From contig JAEUNZ010000006.1 in NCBI GenBank assembly GCA_016790965.1, forward strand, positions 41,589 through 105,588: a DNA stretch of 64,000 nucleotides. Direction: 5' to 3'. Source of the stretch: SSSZ01 sp016790965. Its GTDB lineage: Bacteria; Pseudomonadota; Gammaproteobacteria; Burkholderiales; Rhodocyclaceae. Positions 54,701-62,356 of the stretch are shown in pieces (positions within the stretch are counted from its first letter, which is position 1; the number at the start of each line of letters is the position of its first letter). The position numbers and the translations under genes are program-made. The notes under the pieces are model-generated. The model saw only the letters and a list, made by a program, of their open reading frames with translations, was not told where the DNA came from and did no database searches.

Positions 54701-57700
54701 CGTCGGTGCCCAGGATGCGCAACTGGTTGGTGGTGAGAGCGGCGATCTGGCCGGTGGTGAGGGCCGCCACCTGGGCGGTGGTCAGACCCGGCAAGGCGGT
54801 GCTGGACAAGGCGACCAGATCGGCGGTCTGCATGGCGACCATCTGGGCCGTGGTGAGTGCCGCGAGCTGGCTCGAGGTGATGAAGCTGGCCTGGGAGGTG
54901 GTCAGGGCGACGATCTGGGCCGTGGTGAGGGCCGCCACGTCGGCGGTTTCCAGAGCCCGCAGTTGGGAAGGCGTCAGGGCGGCGATCTGGTCGGTGGTGA
55001 GGGCGGCGGTCTGGGCCGTGGTGAGGGCCGGAATGACGCCGCTGGCGATGGCCGGCAGGTCGCCGGTTTCGATGGCGCGCAACTGGCTGGTGGAGAGGCT
55101 GGCCAACTGGGCGGAGGACAGGGCTCCGATCTGATCCGAGGTGAGAGCGATGATCTGGTCGGTGGTCAGGGCGGCGAGCTGGGTGGTGGACAGGGCGGCG
55201 ATGGCGGCGGTGCCGAAGCCGACGATGTCGGAAGTTTCGATGGCCGCCACCTGGGCGGTGGTCAGGGCCTGCACCTGGGCGGTGGTCAGGGCCTGCACCT
55301 GCCGGCTGGTCAGGGCGGCGATCTGGGTGGTGCTGAGGAGGGCAACGTCGGCGGTATCCAGGGCCTGGACCTGGGCGGTGCCCAGGGCGGCGACCTGAGC
55401 CGTGGTGAGGGCCTGGACTTGCGCCGTGGACAGGGTCTGCACGGCGGCGGTGCTCATGGCGGCCACGTCGGCAGGGTCGAGGACGGCCACCTGGGCCGTG
55501 GACAGGGCGGCGACCTGGGCGGTGGTGAGGGCGGCGGTCTGGGCCGAGGTCAACGCGGCCACCTGGGCCGTGGCGAGGGCAGCCACCTGGGCGGTGCTGA
55601 GGGCGGCGACGGCGGAGGTGGCCAGGCTGGCCACGTCTTCCGTGTCGAGGGCCTGGATCTGGGTCGTGGTGAGGGCGGCGACCTGGGCGGTGGTGAGGGC
55701 GGCGGTCTGGTCCGAGGTCAGGGCGGCCACCTGGGCGGTGCCCAGAAGGACGACATTGGCCGTGGTCAGGGCAGGGATTTGCGCATTGGAGAAGGCTGCG
55801 ACCTGCTCGGGCGAGAGGGCCTGGGCCTGGGCGGTGGTCAGGGCCGCCACGGCGGCGGTCGTGAGGGCTTGCAGGTCGTCGGTGACCAGGCCGCCGATCT
55901 GGGCGGTGGTGAGGGAAGCGACCTGGACGGTGGTCAGGGCGGCCGCCTGGGCGGTGGTGAGGGCGCCCAACTGGGTGTTGGTCAGGGCCTGGATCTGGGT
56001 GGTGGTCAGCCCGGCGATGCTGCCCGTGCTGAGGGCCTGGATGTCCTGGGTTTCCAGGGCGCCGATCTGGGCGGTGCCGAGGGCGCCCAATTGCGCGCTG
56101 GACAGGGCCTCCACCTGGGCGGTGGTGAGGGCCAGGATTTGCGCGGTGGATTGGGCGGCGATGGCGGCGGTGGTGAGGGCGCGAATCTGATCCGTGGCCA
56201 GGACCGGGATTTGGGCCGTGGTCAGGGCGGCGGCCTGGGCACTGGTGAGGGCGGCCATGGCAGCGGTGGACAGGGCGCCGAGATCGGCGGTCTCGATGGC
56301 GGCGATCTGGGCCGTGGTGAGGGCGGCGATCTGGGCGGTGGTCAGCGCGGCGATCTGGGTCGAGGTGAGGGCGACGATCTGGTCGGTGGACAGGCCGGCG
56401 ATCTGCGCGGTCCCCAGGGCACGCAGGAAGGCGGTGGACAGCGCGGCCACGTCGGCGGTCTCGATGGCGGCCATCTGGCTGGAGGTCAGCGCGGCGAGCT
56501 GGGTCGAGGTGAGGGCGGAAATCTGGGCGCTGGTCAGGGCGACGACCTGGCCCGTGGTGAGGGCTGCCACCTGGGCGGTGGTCAGGCCCTTGATGGCCGT
56601 GGTGGTGATGACGCTGAGGTCGTTGGTTTCGATGGACGCCACTTGCGCCGTGGTCAGGACGCCGAGTTGGGTAGACGTCAGGGACGCTACCTGCGCCGTG
56701 GTCAGGGCCGGGATCTGATCCGTGGTCAGGGAGGGGAGCACGGCGGTGCTCAGGGAGGCGATCTGGGCCGTGGTGAGGGCCGCGACCTGGGCCGGGGTGA
56801 GGGCCGCGATCTGGGCGGTGGACAGATTCTTGAAGGCGAGGGTGCCCATGGCCGCCAGGTCGGCGGTTTCCAGGGAAGCGACCTGCTCGGTGGTGAGGGC
56901 CGCGACCTGGAGGCTGGTGAGGGCCGCCACCTGCCCGGTGGTGAGGGCGGCGACCTGTTCCGGATTCAAGCGGGCGAGGTCTACGGTTTCCAGGGCGATG
57001 ATCTGGCCGGTGGTGAGGGCGGCGATCTGGGCCGTGGTCAGCGCTTCCATGTGATCGGTGGTCAGCGCGGCGATGGCGGTGGAGGTGAGTTTGGCCAGAT
57101 CCGCCGTTTGCAGGGCGATGATCTGGGCCGTGGTCAGGGCGGCTACCTGGGCCGAGGTCAGGGCGCCGGCCTGGAGGGTGGTGAGGGCGACGATCTGGTC
57201 GGTGGACAGGCGGGCCACGTCCGCCGGTTGCAGGGCGGCGATCTGGGTGGTGGACAGCGCCGCGATCTGGGCCGTGGTGAGGGCCGGAATCTGGGTGGTG
57301 GACAGCGCGGCGATCTGGGCGGTGGAGAGCGCCGCAATGGCCGAGGTGCTCAGGGCGGCGAGATCCTGGGTTTCGAGGAGCGGGATCTGGGCGGTGGTGA
57401 GGGCTGCTACCTGAGCGGTGGTCATGGCCGCCGCCTGGGCAGTGGTGATGGCCTCGATCTGGGCCGTGGACAGTTTGGCGACGGCGGTGGGCTGGAGCTT
57501 GGCGAAATCGGCGGTTTCCAGGGCGGCGATCTGGTCGCTGGTCATGGCGGCCACCTGGGCGGTGGTCAGCGCTGCGACCTGGGCGGTGGAGAGGGCGACG
57601 ATGTGGTCGGTGGTCAGTTGGGCGATGTCCGCCGTTTCCATGGCGGCGATCTGGGCGGTGGTCAGCGCTGCGACCTGGGCCGTGGTGAGGGCGGCCACCT

Positions 57701-60700
57701 GGCCGACGGTGAGGGCGGCGATCTGAGTGTTGCTGAGCCTGGCGATGGCGGCGGTGGACAGATTGTCGATGTCGTCGGTCTGGATGGCGGCGATCTGGGC
57801 CGTGGTCATCACCTGCACCTGAGTGCTGGTGAGGGCGGCGACCTGGGCACTGGTGAGGGCGGCGATCTGGGCCGTGGTCAGGGAGGGGATGGCCAGGGTG
57901 GACAGGTTGGCGACGTCCTGGCTGTCCAGGGCGGCAATCTGGGCCGTGCTGAGCTTGGCCACCTGGGTAGACGTGAGGGCGCCGACCTGGGTCGATGTCA
58001 GGGCGGCGACCTGGGCCGTGGTGAGGGCGCCGAGATCGGCGGTTTCGATGACGCGCACCTGGGCCGTGGTGAGGGCGGCCACTTGGGCCGTGGTCAGGGC
58101 CTGCACCTGGGCGGTGGTGAGGGCGATGACCGCCTGGGTGGACAGGGCGGCGACCTGGGCCGTGGTGAGGGCGGCCACCTGATCGGTGGACAGGGTCTTG
58201 ACCTGGGCGGTGGTGAGGGCGGCGGTGGCCGAGGTGCTGAGGGCGGCGAGGTCTTCGGTTTCCAGGGCGGCAACCTGGGCGGTGGTGAGCGCGGCTACCT
58301 GGGTCGAGGTCAGGGCCGAGGCATTGGTCGTTGTCCAGGCGACGATCTGAGCGGTAGTGAGGGCGGCGATCTGCGCGGTAGTGAGCAAGCGGATTTCGCG
58401 GATGTCTTCCTGGGCGGAAGAGAGCGGGCTGGTCAGGGCGGCGATCTGGGCGGTGGTGAGGGCGCCCAGTTGGTCGGGAGTGAAAGCCGCCACCTGATCG
58501 GAGGTGAGGGCCGCCATGTCCGCGGTTTCGATGGCGCGCACCTGGGCGGTACTCAGGGCGGCTACCTGGGCGGTGGTGAAGGCGGCCACCTGGGCGGTGG
58601 TGAGGGCGACGATCTGGGCCGTGGTGAAGCCGGCCAGGGCAGCCGTGGCCAGGGCAGCGATGTCGGCCGTTTCGACGGCCTGGATCTGGGCGGTGGTCAG
58701 GGCGCCGAGCTGGGTCGAGCGCAGGGCACCCGCCTGGGCGGTGGTGAGGGCGACGACCTGATCGGTGGACAAGCGGGCAACGGCGGCCAGGGTGAGGGAG
58801 CCGATGTCGGCGGTCTCGATGGCGGCGATCTGGTCGCTGTCCAGGGCGGGAATCTGGGTGGTGTTGAGGGCGGCGACCTGGGCGGTGGTGAGGGCGACGA
58901 TCTGGGCTGTGGTGAGGGCAGCGATGTCGTCGGTTTGCAAGACGCCGATCTGGCCGGCGGTGAGGGCGGCGATCTGGGCCGTGCTGAGGGCAGCAACCTG
59001 GGTGGAGGTGAGGGCGACGATCTGGGCCGTGGTCAGGCCGGCGATGGAAGAAGGCGACAGCTGGGTGATGTCCAGGCCCGCCATCTGGGCGGTGGTGAGG
59101 GCGGCGATCTGGCCCGCGGTGAGGGCCGCGGTCTGAGGCGCGGTCAGGGCGCCCAGTTGATCGGTGGTCATGCCCTTGATGGCCGCGGTGGTGATGGAGC
59201 GCAGATCGGCAGTTTCCAGGGCGGCTACCTGGGCAGTGGTGAGTGCGGCGACCTGCCCGGAGGCCAGCGCGCTGGCCTGGCCGGTGGTCAGGGCGACGAT
59301 CTGGTCCGTGGTGAGGGCGGCGAGGTCGGCGGTTTCCATGGCCGCCACCTGCGAATTGGTCAGCTTGGCCACCTGGGCGGTGGTGAGGGCAGCGGTCTGG
59401 GCGGTGGTCAGGGCGCGAATCTGGGCCGTGGTGAGGGAAGTGATGGCGCCGGTGGACAGGGCGGCGACGTCGGCGGTTTCCAGGGCGGCGATCTGGGCGG
59501 TGCTGAGGGCGGCGAGTTGGGAACCGGTCAGGGCGTTGGCCTGGGCGGTGGTGAGGGCGACGATGTCGTCGGTCCCGAGGCCGGCCAGGGCGCCGGTGGA
59601 GAGCTTGGCCAGATCGGCCGGCTCCAGGGCGGCAATTTGAGTCGTGGATAGCGCAGCGATCTGGGCCGAGGTGAGGGAGCCGGTCTGGCCGGTGGTGAGG
59701 GCGACGATCTGGTCGGTGGACAGGGCGGCGACGTCGGCAGTTTCCAGGGCGGCGATCTGGGTGGAGATGAGCTTGCTGAACTGGGCGGTGGTGAGGGCGG
59801 CGACCTGGGCGGTAGTCAGGGCCTGGATCTGGGCCGAGGTGAGGGCGATGAGGGCGCCGGAGGCCAGGGCGGCGACGTCGGCGGTTTCGATGGCGGCCAC
59901 TTGGGCGGTGGTCAAGGCCGCCAGTTGTGGGCCGGTGAGGGCATTGGCCTGGGCGGTGGACAGGGCGACGATCTGGGCCGTGCTCAGGGCCCGCACGGCG
60001 GCGGTGGTGAGATTGTCGATATTGGCGGCGGCGATGGCGGCGACCTGCGCCGTGCTCAGGGCAGCGACCTGGGCCGAGGTGAGGGCGGCGACCTGGGTCG
60101 AGGAGAGGGCGGCCACGTCCACGGTTTCCAGAGCCGCGACCTGGGCGGTGGTGAGGGCGGCGATCTGGGCGCCGGTCAGTTTGGAGACCTGGGCGGTGGT
60201 CAGGGCTTCGATCTGGGCGGTGGTGAAGGCTCGCACCTGGGTGGTGGTCAGGGAAGTGAGGGCGGCGGAGCTGAGAGCGGCGACATCGGCGGTCTCCAGG
60301 GCCGCTACCTGGGCCGTGGTGAGTTTGGCCGCCTGGGCTGCGGTGAGGGCCGCCACCTGGCCGGTGCTGAGGGCGACGATCTGGGCGGTGGTCAGGGCGG
60401 CGACGGCTGCGGTGGTGAGGTTGTCGATATCCGCCGTTTCGATGGCGGCGATCTGGGCCGTGCTCATGGCGGCGATCTGGGCCGTGGACAGGGCGCCGAT
60501 GTGGGCACTGCCGAGGGCGGCGACGTCGGCGGTCTCCAGGGCGGCCACCTGGGCGGTGGTGAGCGCGGCGACTTGGGCGGTGGTGAGGGCGGCGACTTGG
60601 GCGGTGGTCAGGGCAGCGATCTGGTCGGTGGTGAGGGCGCGCACCTGCGTGGTTGAAAGGGAAGCGATGGCCGCCGTGCTGAGGGCGGCGACATCTGCGG

Positions 60701-62144
60701 TTTCCATGGCCGCCAGTTGGGCGGTGCTGAGCTTGGGCGCCTGGGCGGTGGTGAGGGCAGCGGCCTGGGCACTGGTGAGGGCGACGATCTGGGCGGTGGA
60801 CAGAGCGGCGATGGCGGCCGTGGAGAGATCGTTGATGTCAACGGTTTCGATGGCGGCGATCTGGGCGGTGCTGAGGGCGGCGATCTGGGCGGTGCTGAGT
60901 GCGGCGATCTGGCCGCTCGTGAGGGCGGCAACGTCCGCCGTTTCGATGGCCGCGACCTGGGCCGTGCTGAGGGTGGCGATCTGGGCCGTGGTGAGGGCGG
61001 CGACCTGGGCGGTGGTGAGGGCCGCCACCTGGGCGGTGGTGAGGGCGGCCACCTGCGCCGTGGTGAGGGCTGCAATGGCCGAGGTGCTGAGGGCGGCGAG
61101 ATCGGCGGTCTCCAGGGCCACGACCTGGGCGGTGGTGAGCTTGGCCACCTGGGTGGCGGAGAGGGCGGCAGCCTGACCGGAGGTGAGGGCGACGATCTGG
61201 GCGGTGGTCAGTGCGGCGAGAGCAGTGGTGGAGAGGTTGTCGATGTCGGCGGTTTCTATGGCCGCAATCTGGGCCGTCGTCAGGGCAGCCGCCTGGGTGG
61301 ACGTGAGGGTGCTGATCTGGCCTGAACTGAGGGCAGCGATGGCGGCGGTGGACAGCGCGGCCACTTGGGTCGTGGACAGGGCGGCAACCTGGGTATTGGT
61401 CAGGTTGGCCACTTGGGCGGTGGTAAGGGCGGCCATCTGGGCCGTGGTCAGCGCCGCGAGCTGGGTGGTGGTGAGGGAATTGACGGCCGCGGTGGTGAGG
61501 GCGGCGACATCGGCGGTTTCCATGGCCGCCAGTTGGGCGGTGGTCAGTTTTGACGCCTGGGTGTTGGTGAGGGCCGCCGCCTGGGCGGTGGTCATGGCGA
61601 CGATCTGGTCGGTGGTCAGGGCGCTGAGGGCGAGGGTGCCGATGTTGTCGAAATCGCCGGCCTCGATGGCGGCGATCTGCGCCGTGGTCAGGGCGCTCAG
61701 TTGCGACGACGTGAGGGCGGCGACCTGGGTGGACGAAAGGGCGACGATGCCTGCGGTGGAGATGGCCGCCGCCTGGGCAGTGGTCATGGCGGCGATCTGG
61801 CCGGTGGAGAGGGCGGCGATCTGGGCCGTGGTGAGGACGGCCACGTCGGCGGTTTCCATCGCCGCGATGCGGTCGGTGGTCAGGCGCGCAAGATCGGCGG
61901 GTTCGATGGCCGCCACCTGCGCAGTGGTCATGGCCACGATCTGAGCCGTGGTGAAGGCGGGGAACTGGGAGGTGCTGAAGGCCGCGATATTGGCCGTGGT
62001 GATGACCTGGATCTGGTCCGTGGTGAGGGCGGGGATCTGTGCGGTGGTGAAGGCTGCCACGTCGTCGGTGGTCATCGCCGCAATGTCGTCAGTCGAAATT
62101 GCCGCGATTTGTGCCGTGGTCATGCCGCTATCGATGATGCTCAT
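45759..62144 (-). CDS. Giant octapeptide-repeat protein, predicted type I secretion substrate
   Basis: One uninterrupted 16,386-base gene for about 5,461 residues. After MSIIDSG comes a run of about 650 octads of consensus L-T/S-T-A/D-Q-V/I-A-A. Residues from about 5250 form a non-repeat module: TPLVLDLNGDGVDTVGL, LLAIDLDGNGRIDDGRELFG, LDDNGDGVVDAADSGF and KDVNQDGTSQTDELFDL, which are EF-hand-like calcium loops common at the C termini of RTX-type T1SS proteins. The end, FLMPPASDSQDWLL, fits a C-terminal secretion signal. There is no N-terminal signal peptide and almost no Cys. GAGGAG lies eight bases before ATG 62144. The repeat has few Asn-X-Ser/Thr sites but is very rich in Thr/Ser. Confidence 0.93.
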   Translation of the reverse strand: MSIIDSGMTTAQIAAISTDDIAAMTTDDVAAFTTAQIPALTTDQIQVITTANIAAFSTSQFPAFTTAQIVAMTTAQVAAIEPADLARLTTDRIAAMETADVAVLTTAQIAALSTGQIAAMTTAQAAAISTAGIVALSSTQVAALTSSQLSALTTAQIAAIEAGDFDNIGTLALSALTTDQIVAMTTAQAAALTNTQASKLTTAQLAAMETADVAALTTAAVNSLTTTQLAALTTAQMAALTTAQVANLTNTQVAALSTTQVAALSTAAIAALSSGQISTLTSTQAAALTTAQIAAIETADIDNLSTTALAALTTAQIVALTSGQAAALSATQVAKLTTAQVVALETADLAALSTSAIAALTTAQVAALTTAQVAALTTAQVAALTTAQIATLSTAQVAAIETADVAALTSGQIAALSTAQIAALSTAQIAAIETVDINDLSTAAIAALSTAQIVALTSAQAAALTTAQAPKLSTAQLAAMETADVAALSTAAIASLSTTQVRALTTDQIAALTTAQVAALTTAQVAALTTAQVAALETADVAALGSAHIGALSTAQIAAMSTAQIAAIETADIDNLTTAAVAALTTAQIVALSTGQVAALTAAQAAKLTTAQVAALETADVAALSSAALTSLTTTQVRAFTTAQIEALTTAQVSKLTGAQIAALTTAQVAALETVDVAALSSTQVAALTSAQVAALSTAQVAAIAAANIDNLTTAAVRALSTAQIVALSTAQANALTGPQLAALTTAQVAAIETADVAALASGALIALTSAQIQALTTAQVAALTTAQFSKLISTQIAALETADVAALSTDQIVALTTGQTGSLTSAQIAALSTTQIAALEPADLAKLSTGALAGLGTDDIVALTTAQANALTGSQLAALSTAQIAALETADVAALSTGAITSLTTAQIRALTTAQTAALTTAQVAKLTNSQVAAMETADLAALTTDQIVALTTGQASALASGQVAALTTAQVAALETADLRSITTAAIKGMTTDQLGALTAPQTAALTAGQIAALTTAQMAGLDITQLSPSSIAGLTTAQIVALTSTQVAALSTAQIAALTAGQIGVLQTDDIAALTTAQIVALTTAQVAALNTTQIPALDSDQIAAIETADIGSLTLAAVARLSTDQVVALTTAQAGALRSTQLGALTTAQIQAVETADIAALATAALAGFTTAQIVALTTAQVAAFTTAQVAALSTAQVRAIETADMAALTSDQVAAFTPDQLGALTTAQIAALTSPLSSAQEDIREIRLLTTAQIAALTTAQIVAWTTTNASALTSTQVAALTTAQVAALETEDLAALSTSATAALTTAQVKTLSTDQVAALTTAQVAALSTQAVIALTTAQVQALTTAQVAALTTAQVRVIETADLGALTTAQVAALTSTQVGALTSTQVAKLSTAQIAALDSQDVANLSTLAIPSLTTAQIAALTSAQVAALTSTQVQVMTTAQIAAIQTDDIDNLSTAAIARLSNTQIAALTVGQVAALTTAQVAALTTAQIAAMETADIAQLTTDHIVALSTAQVAALTTAQVAAMTSDQIAALETADFAKLQPTAVAKLSTAQIEAITTAQAAAMTTAQVAALTTAQIPLLETQDLAALSTSAIAALSTAQIAALSTTQIPALTTAQIAALSTTQIAALQPADVARLSTDQIVALTTLQAGALTSAQVAALTTAQIIALQTADLAKLTSTAIAALTTDHMEALTTAQIAALTTGQIIALETVDLARLNPEQVAALTTGQVAALTSLQVAALTTEQVASLETADLAAMGTLAFKNLSTAQIAALTPAQVAALTTAQIASLSTAVLPSLTTDQIPALTTAQVASLTSTQLGVLTTAQVASIETNDLSVITTTAIKGLTTAQVAALTTGQVVALTSAQISALTSTQLAALTSSQMAAIETADVAALSTAFLRALGTAQIAGLSTDQIVALTSTQIAALTTAQIAALTTAQIAAIETADLGALSTAAMAALTSAQAAALTTAQIPVLATDQIRALTTAAIAAQSTAQILALTTAQVEALSSAQLGALGTAQIGALETQDIQALSTGSIAGLTTTQIQALTNTQLGALTTAQAAALTTVQVASLTTAQIGGLVTDDLQALTTAAVAALTTAQAQALSPEQVAAFSNAQIPALTTANVVLLGTAQVAALTSDQTAALTTAQVAALTTTQIQALDTEDVASLATSAVAALSTAQVAALATAQVAALTSAQTAALTTAQVAALSTAQVAVLDPADVAAMSTAAVQTLSTAQVQALTTAQVAALGTAQVQALDTADVALLSTTQIAALTSRQVQALTTAQVQALTTAQVAAIETSDIVGFGTAAIAALSTTQLAALTTDQIIALTSDQIGALSSAQLASLSTSQLRAIETGDLPAIASGVIPALTTAQTAALTTDQIAALTPSQLRALETADVAALTTAQIVALTTSQASFITSSQLAALTTAQMVAMQTADLVALSSTALPGLTTAQVAALTTGQIAALTTNQLRILGTDDIAALTTAQIVALSTAQVAALTSAQVAALTSAQVAALETVDLVTIPTGFIAALTTAQAAALTADQIAALTTAQVRALPTADIAALSTLQVVSLTTAQVAALATGQVAALTTAQAAALTIDQLGALTTAQIAAIETADAAALTTDQIVALTTAQAAALTSAQLAALTTTQVAAMETADLATLTTAEIAALTTAQIAALTTNQIGSLSTAQVAALTTAQVVALTTAQVAVLSTAQVAALATVQVAALETADLAALTTAQVAALTSGQVDALSTTQLAALSTAQVAAIAPSVLAAQFTDTIRALSTAQTAALTTAQVAALTTAQVRNLETADVAALTTAQVVALTTAQAGALVSSQVVGMSTAQVAALETADFAALATAVINNLTTAQVAALTTDQVAALSTGQLAALTTTQFAALTTDRIVALTTAQAAALSTAQVAAMTTAQIAALETADLAALATSRIAALTTAQVAALTTDQIAALTSTQIAALTTGQIAALTTAQISRIETADIGALSTAQIIALTTAQMPALTTAQLVALSTTQIHALEAADLAALTSTQVAALTPAQVAALSSARLPGMTTTQIAALTTDAIAAVPTAVVASMTTDQIAALTTDQVRALSTAQIAALTNDQVVALGTAQFAAFQTSQIQAFTSTQFPAVETVDLAALSTAQIVALTTAQAASLTSAQLAALTTAQVSALETADVAAISATVIPGLTTAQTHTLSVAQLTALTTAQVRALETADLAALDSDQIAGLSTAQVASLTTGQIVALSTDQITYLTTAQVAALTSTQLRALETVDVAALTTAQIAALSSSQIASLTTDQFASLTTAQIAAIENADIPALTTAQIVALTTDQAPALRTGQVAVLTTAQIVALESADLAALTTAQIQAMTTAQIAKLTTTQISKLTTAQVAALETADIVALSTAQVQQLTTAQVAALTTAQVAALTTAQLTTLTTAQIAALTTTQAPALTTTQVQALTTAQVAAIETADLAALTTAQVAALTTSQIVALGTAQLAALTTAQIAAIETVDLAALSVASIQSLTTDQVANLTTAQVAALTTAQVAGMETADIAVLTPTQVAALTTAQIAKLTTAQVVALTSDQVPAIETADLQAMTTAQIVALTTAQTATLTTAQIAALTTAQLRALETADIAGLNNGQLQALTTAQAAALTTAQVEAIPTNRISALETVDLAALTTDQIVALSTAQVANLSTAQVAALTTTQVRALETGDIAALTSDQLPALTTTQVAALTTTQIVALASTQVAALTTAQIAALTTAQIRALETADIAALSTAQIVALTTAQAAALTTAQAAALTTDQIVALETADLAALSTDAIAALSTSQIAALTTTQVANLTTDQVRALETADVAALTTAQVVALGTAQFVALATAQVAALTTAQAAALQTVDLAALSTAQIRAVETVDLAALTTAQVAALTTAQVAALTTAQIAALTTAQVVALSTAQFQALTTGQVAALTTADIAALTTDQVVALTTAQAAALTASQAAKLTTAQLAVLETADLVALTTGALAGLTTTQVASLSTAQVAALTTDQVAALTTAQVAALETVQIGALTTSQLTHLTTAQIAALTTDQASSLSTGQVAALTTAQVAAIETVDLATLSTAQIVALTTAQAAALTGSQAAALTLDQLAALQTADLASLSTTAVQSLTTTQVANLTTTQVAALTTTQVAALETVDLQALSPQHIAALTSAQFAALSTAQLAALTTGQVAAISTANLASLTTASVRSLSSDQIAALTSAQIVALTTAQVHALETADIAALTTNQAGWLTSAQIAALTTAQLVALTTAQVPQLAVTGIAALTTAQIAALETADFAALTTDQIIGLTTEQVASLGTAQLVSLTTDQIAALQTADLAVLSSAQIAALTTAQVAALSFEQVLSLSTAQIRALETADVAALTTDQVSLLSPTQAGALTSAQLVALSTTQLQVLQPSALAALSTAVVPALSTAQVVALTDDQLLSLTTAQIRALETADLAALTTAQLQVLDPTQVAALTTAQIVALSTAQAAALTTDQISGLTTAQVAALETVDLAALTTAQIAALETADVAALTTAQIVALSTAQVAALATDQIRALTTAQVAAIQTVDLVELSTTQVAAMTTAQIAALTTAQIAALTTAQVQNLTTAQVVALTSAQVAALETADLVTLSTDRIAALDTVDVAAMGTAQIAALTTDQVQALTTAQIVALSSDQFVALGTAGIAALTTDQLVAVESGDLAALTTAQIVALSTDHAAALSSRQLSALSTAQLAAMETADLAAVTTAALQGLTTAQAANLTTAQVANLTTDQIASIKTSPLAALTTAQIAALATDQAAALTSTQLQALTTAQVAAIETADLAAITAARFATLRTSSIAALTTDQIVAITTDQAAALTSAQLAAMSTAQVAALETADLVNIATTVVPSFTTAQVAALTTAQVAALTTDQVAALETADVAAMTTAQIQALTTAQIQALTTAQVAGLTSAQVAALETVDLAALTTAQIAAIEGVDLGALSTTQIQALTTDQVGALTTAQIVSLTSTQVAALTTDQLGALSTAQVAAIQGGDLAAMSTDQIVALSTAQVAALTTSQIVSLTSAQIQALETVDVAALTTAQVAAIQGTDLGVMTTAQIVALGTDVAALTTAQIVALTTLQYTNMTTDQIAALTTTQIEAIQGSDLAVLTTAQIEALTTAQIAALTTAQIFVLTNAQVAAIETADIAAMTSEQFGTLKTSQFAALTTDQIAAIETADIAALTTAQLSHLSMPQHDAFTGGQLGAMTAEQLAALALSTPLVLDLNGDGVDTVGLSAGVEFDLNATGQAVATGWVSEDDGLLAIDLDGNGRIDDGRELFGSAFVLEDGSTAANGFEALASLDDNGDGVVDAADSGFASLVVWKDVNQDGTSQTDELFDLSALDITALGTGATASTALDDGNWLGLTGSYSTADGATHALADVWFQTAPAEAPAAPSTAADETALFSEDDFLMPPASDSQDWLL
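46385..62120 (-). repeat. 24-bp tandem coding repeat array (octapeptide)
   Basis: About 15.7 kb of degenerate 24-bp units encoding the LTTAQVAA-type octads. Phase is held almost throughout. A distinct octad containing ETAD (LETADVAA, METADLAA, IETVDLAA) recurs, most often every five octads (120 bp). It is frequently alternated between a form followed by LTTAQIVA and a form followed by LSTxAIAA, giving a 240-bp higher order. Exceptions are a one-codon deletion near 46820-46844 and a non-repeat insertion at 58385-58438. Confidence 0.95.
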
Positions 62145-62250
62145 TTTTGTCTCCTCACCAGCTCGCAAAAAAAGGCCACGCCCGCCCGTCCCTCGCGGGG
62201 TATGGGCTGACCCTACCCATTCGTACCGTACCTTAACGGCTCAATCGGAC

Positions 62251-62268
62251 GGGAACTTTACCGTTCCC
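62251..62268. promoter_or_regulatory. Inverted repeat GGGAAC-N6-GTTCCC upstream of the giant gene
   Basis: A perfect 6-bp inverted repeat with six-base spacer, about 110 bp upstream of the giant gene start. It may be an operator; the regulator is unknown. Confidence 0.45.
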
Positions 62269-62338
62269 TGGAGTGTGCTGTGCCGCGAGCCTGGAGGAAT
62301 CGCCATGAAGTGCAAAAAATGGCGAAATCGAAGCGTTG

Positions 62339-62349
62339 TTGCAGCGCAA
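62339..62349. promoter_or_regulatory. TTGC-N3-GCAA palindrome
   Basis: TTGCAGCGCAA resembles the TGC-N3-GCA sites described for PhaR-type repressors of betaproteobacterial phasin genes. The resemblance is short and may be chance. It lies about 200 bp upstream of the giant gene start. Confidence 0.35.
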
Positions 62350-62356
62350 AAAGGCT

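Noticed and set aside
52539..59651. A 2,370-residue open frame on the plus strand, antisense to the giant gene, rich in Gly-Gly-Glu/Gln-Gly-Asp-Leu.
   Set aside because: It is forced by the 24-bp repeat, whose antisense frame lacks stop codons. It has no ribosome site, no non-repeat domain and no terminator, whereas the minus strand has all of these.
46385..62120. Regular 24-bp repeats as a CRISPR array.
   Set aside because: Units are contiguous without unique spacers, degenerate, and lie in an open coding frame with a recognisable C-terminal domain; no cas genes are present.
45759..62144. The octapeptide protein as an ice-nucleation protein, which also has octad and higher-order periodicity.
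   Set aside because: Ice-nucleation octads follow AGYGSTxT; here the octad is LTTAQVAA with no Gly-Tyr or TxT ladder, and the C terminus is a T1SS/calcium module.
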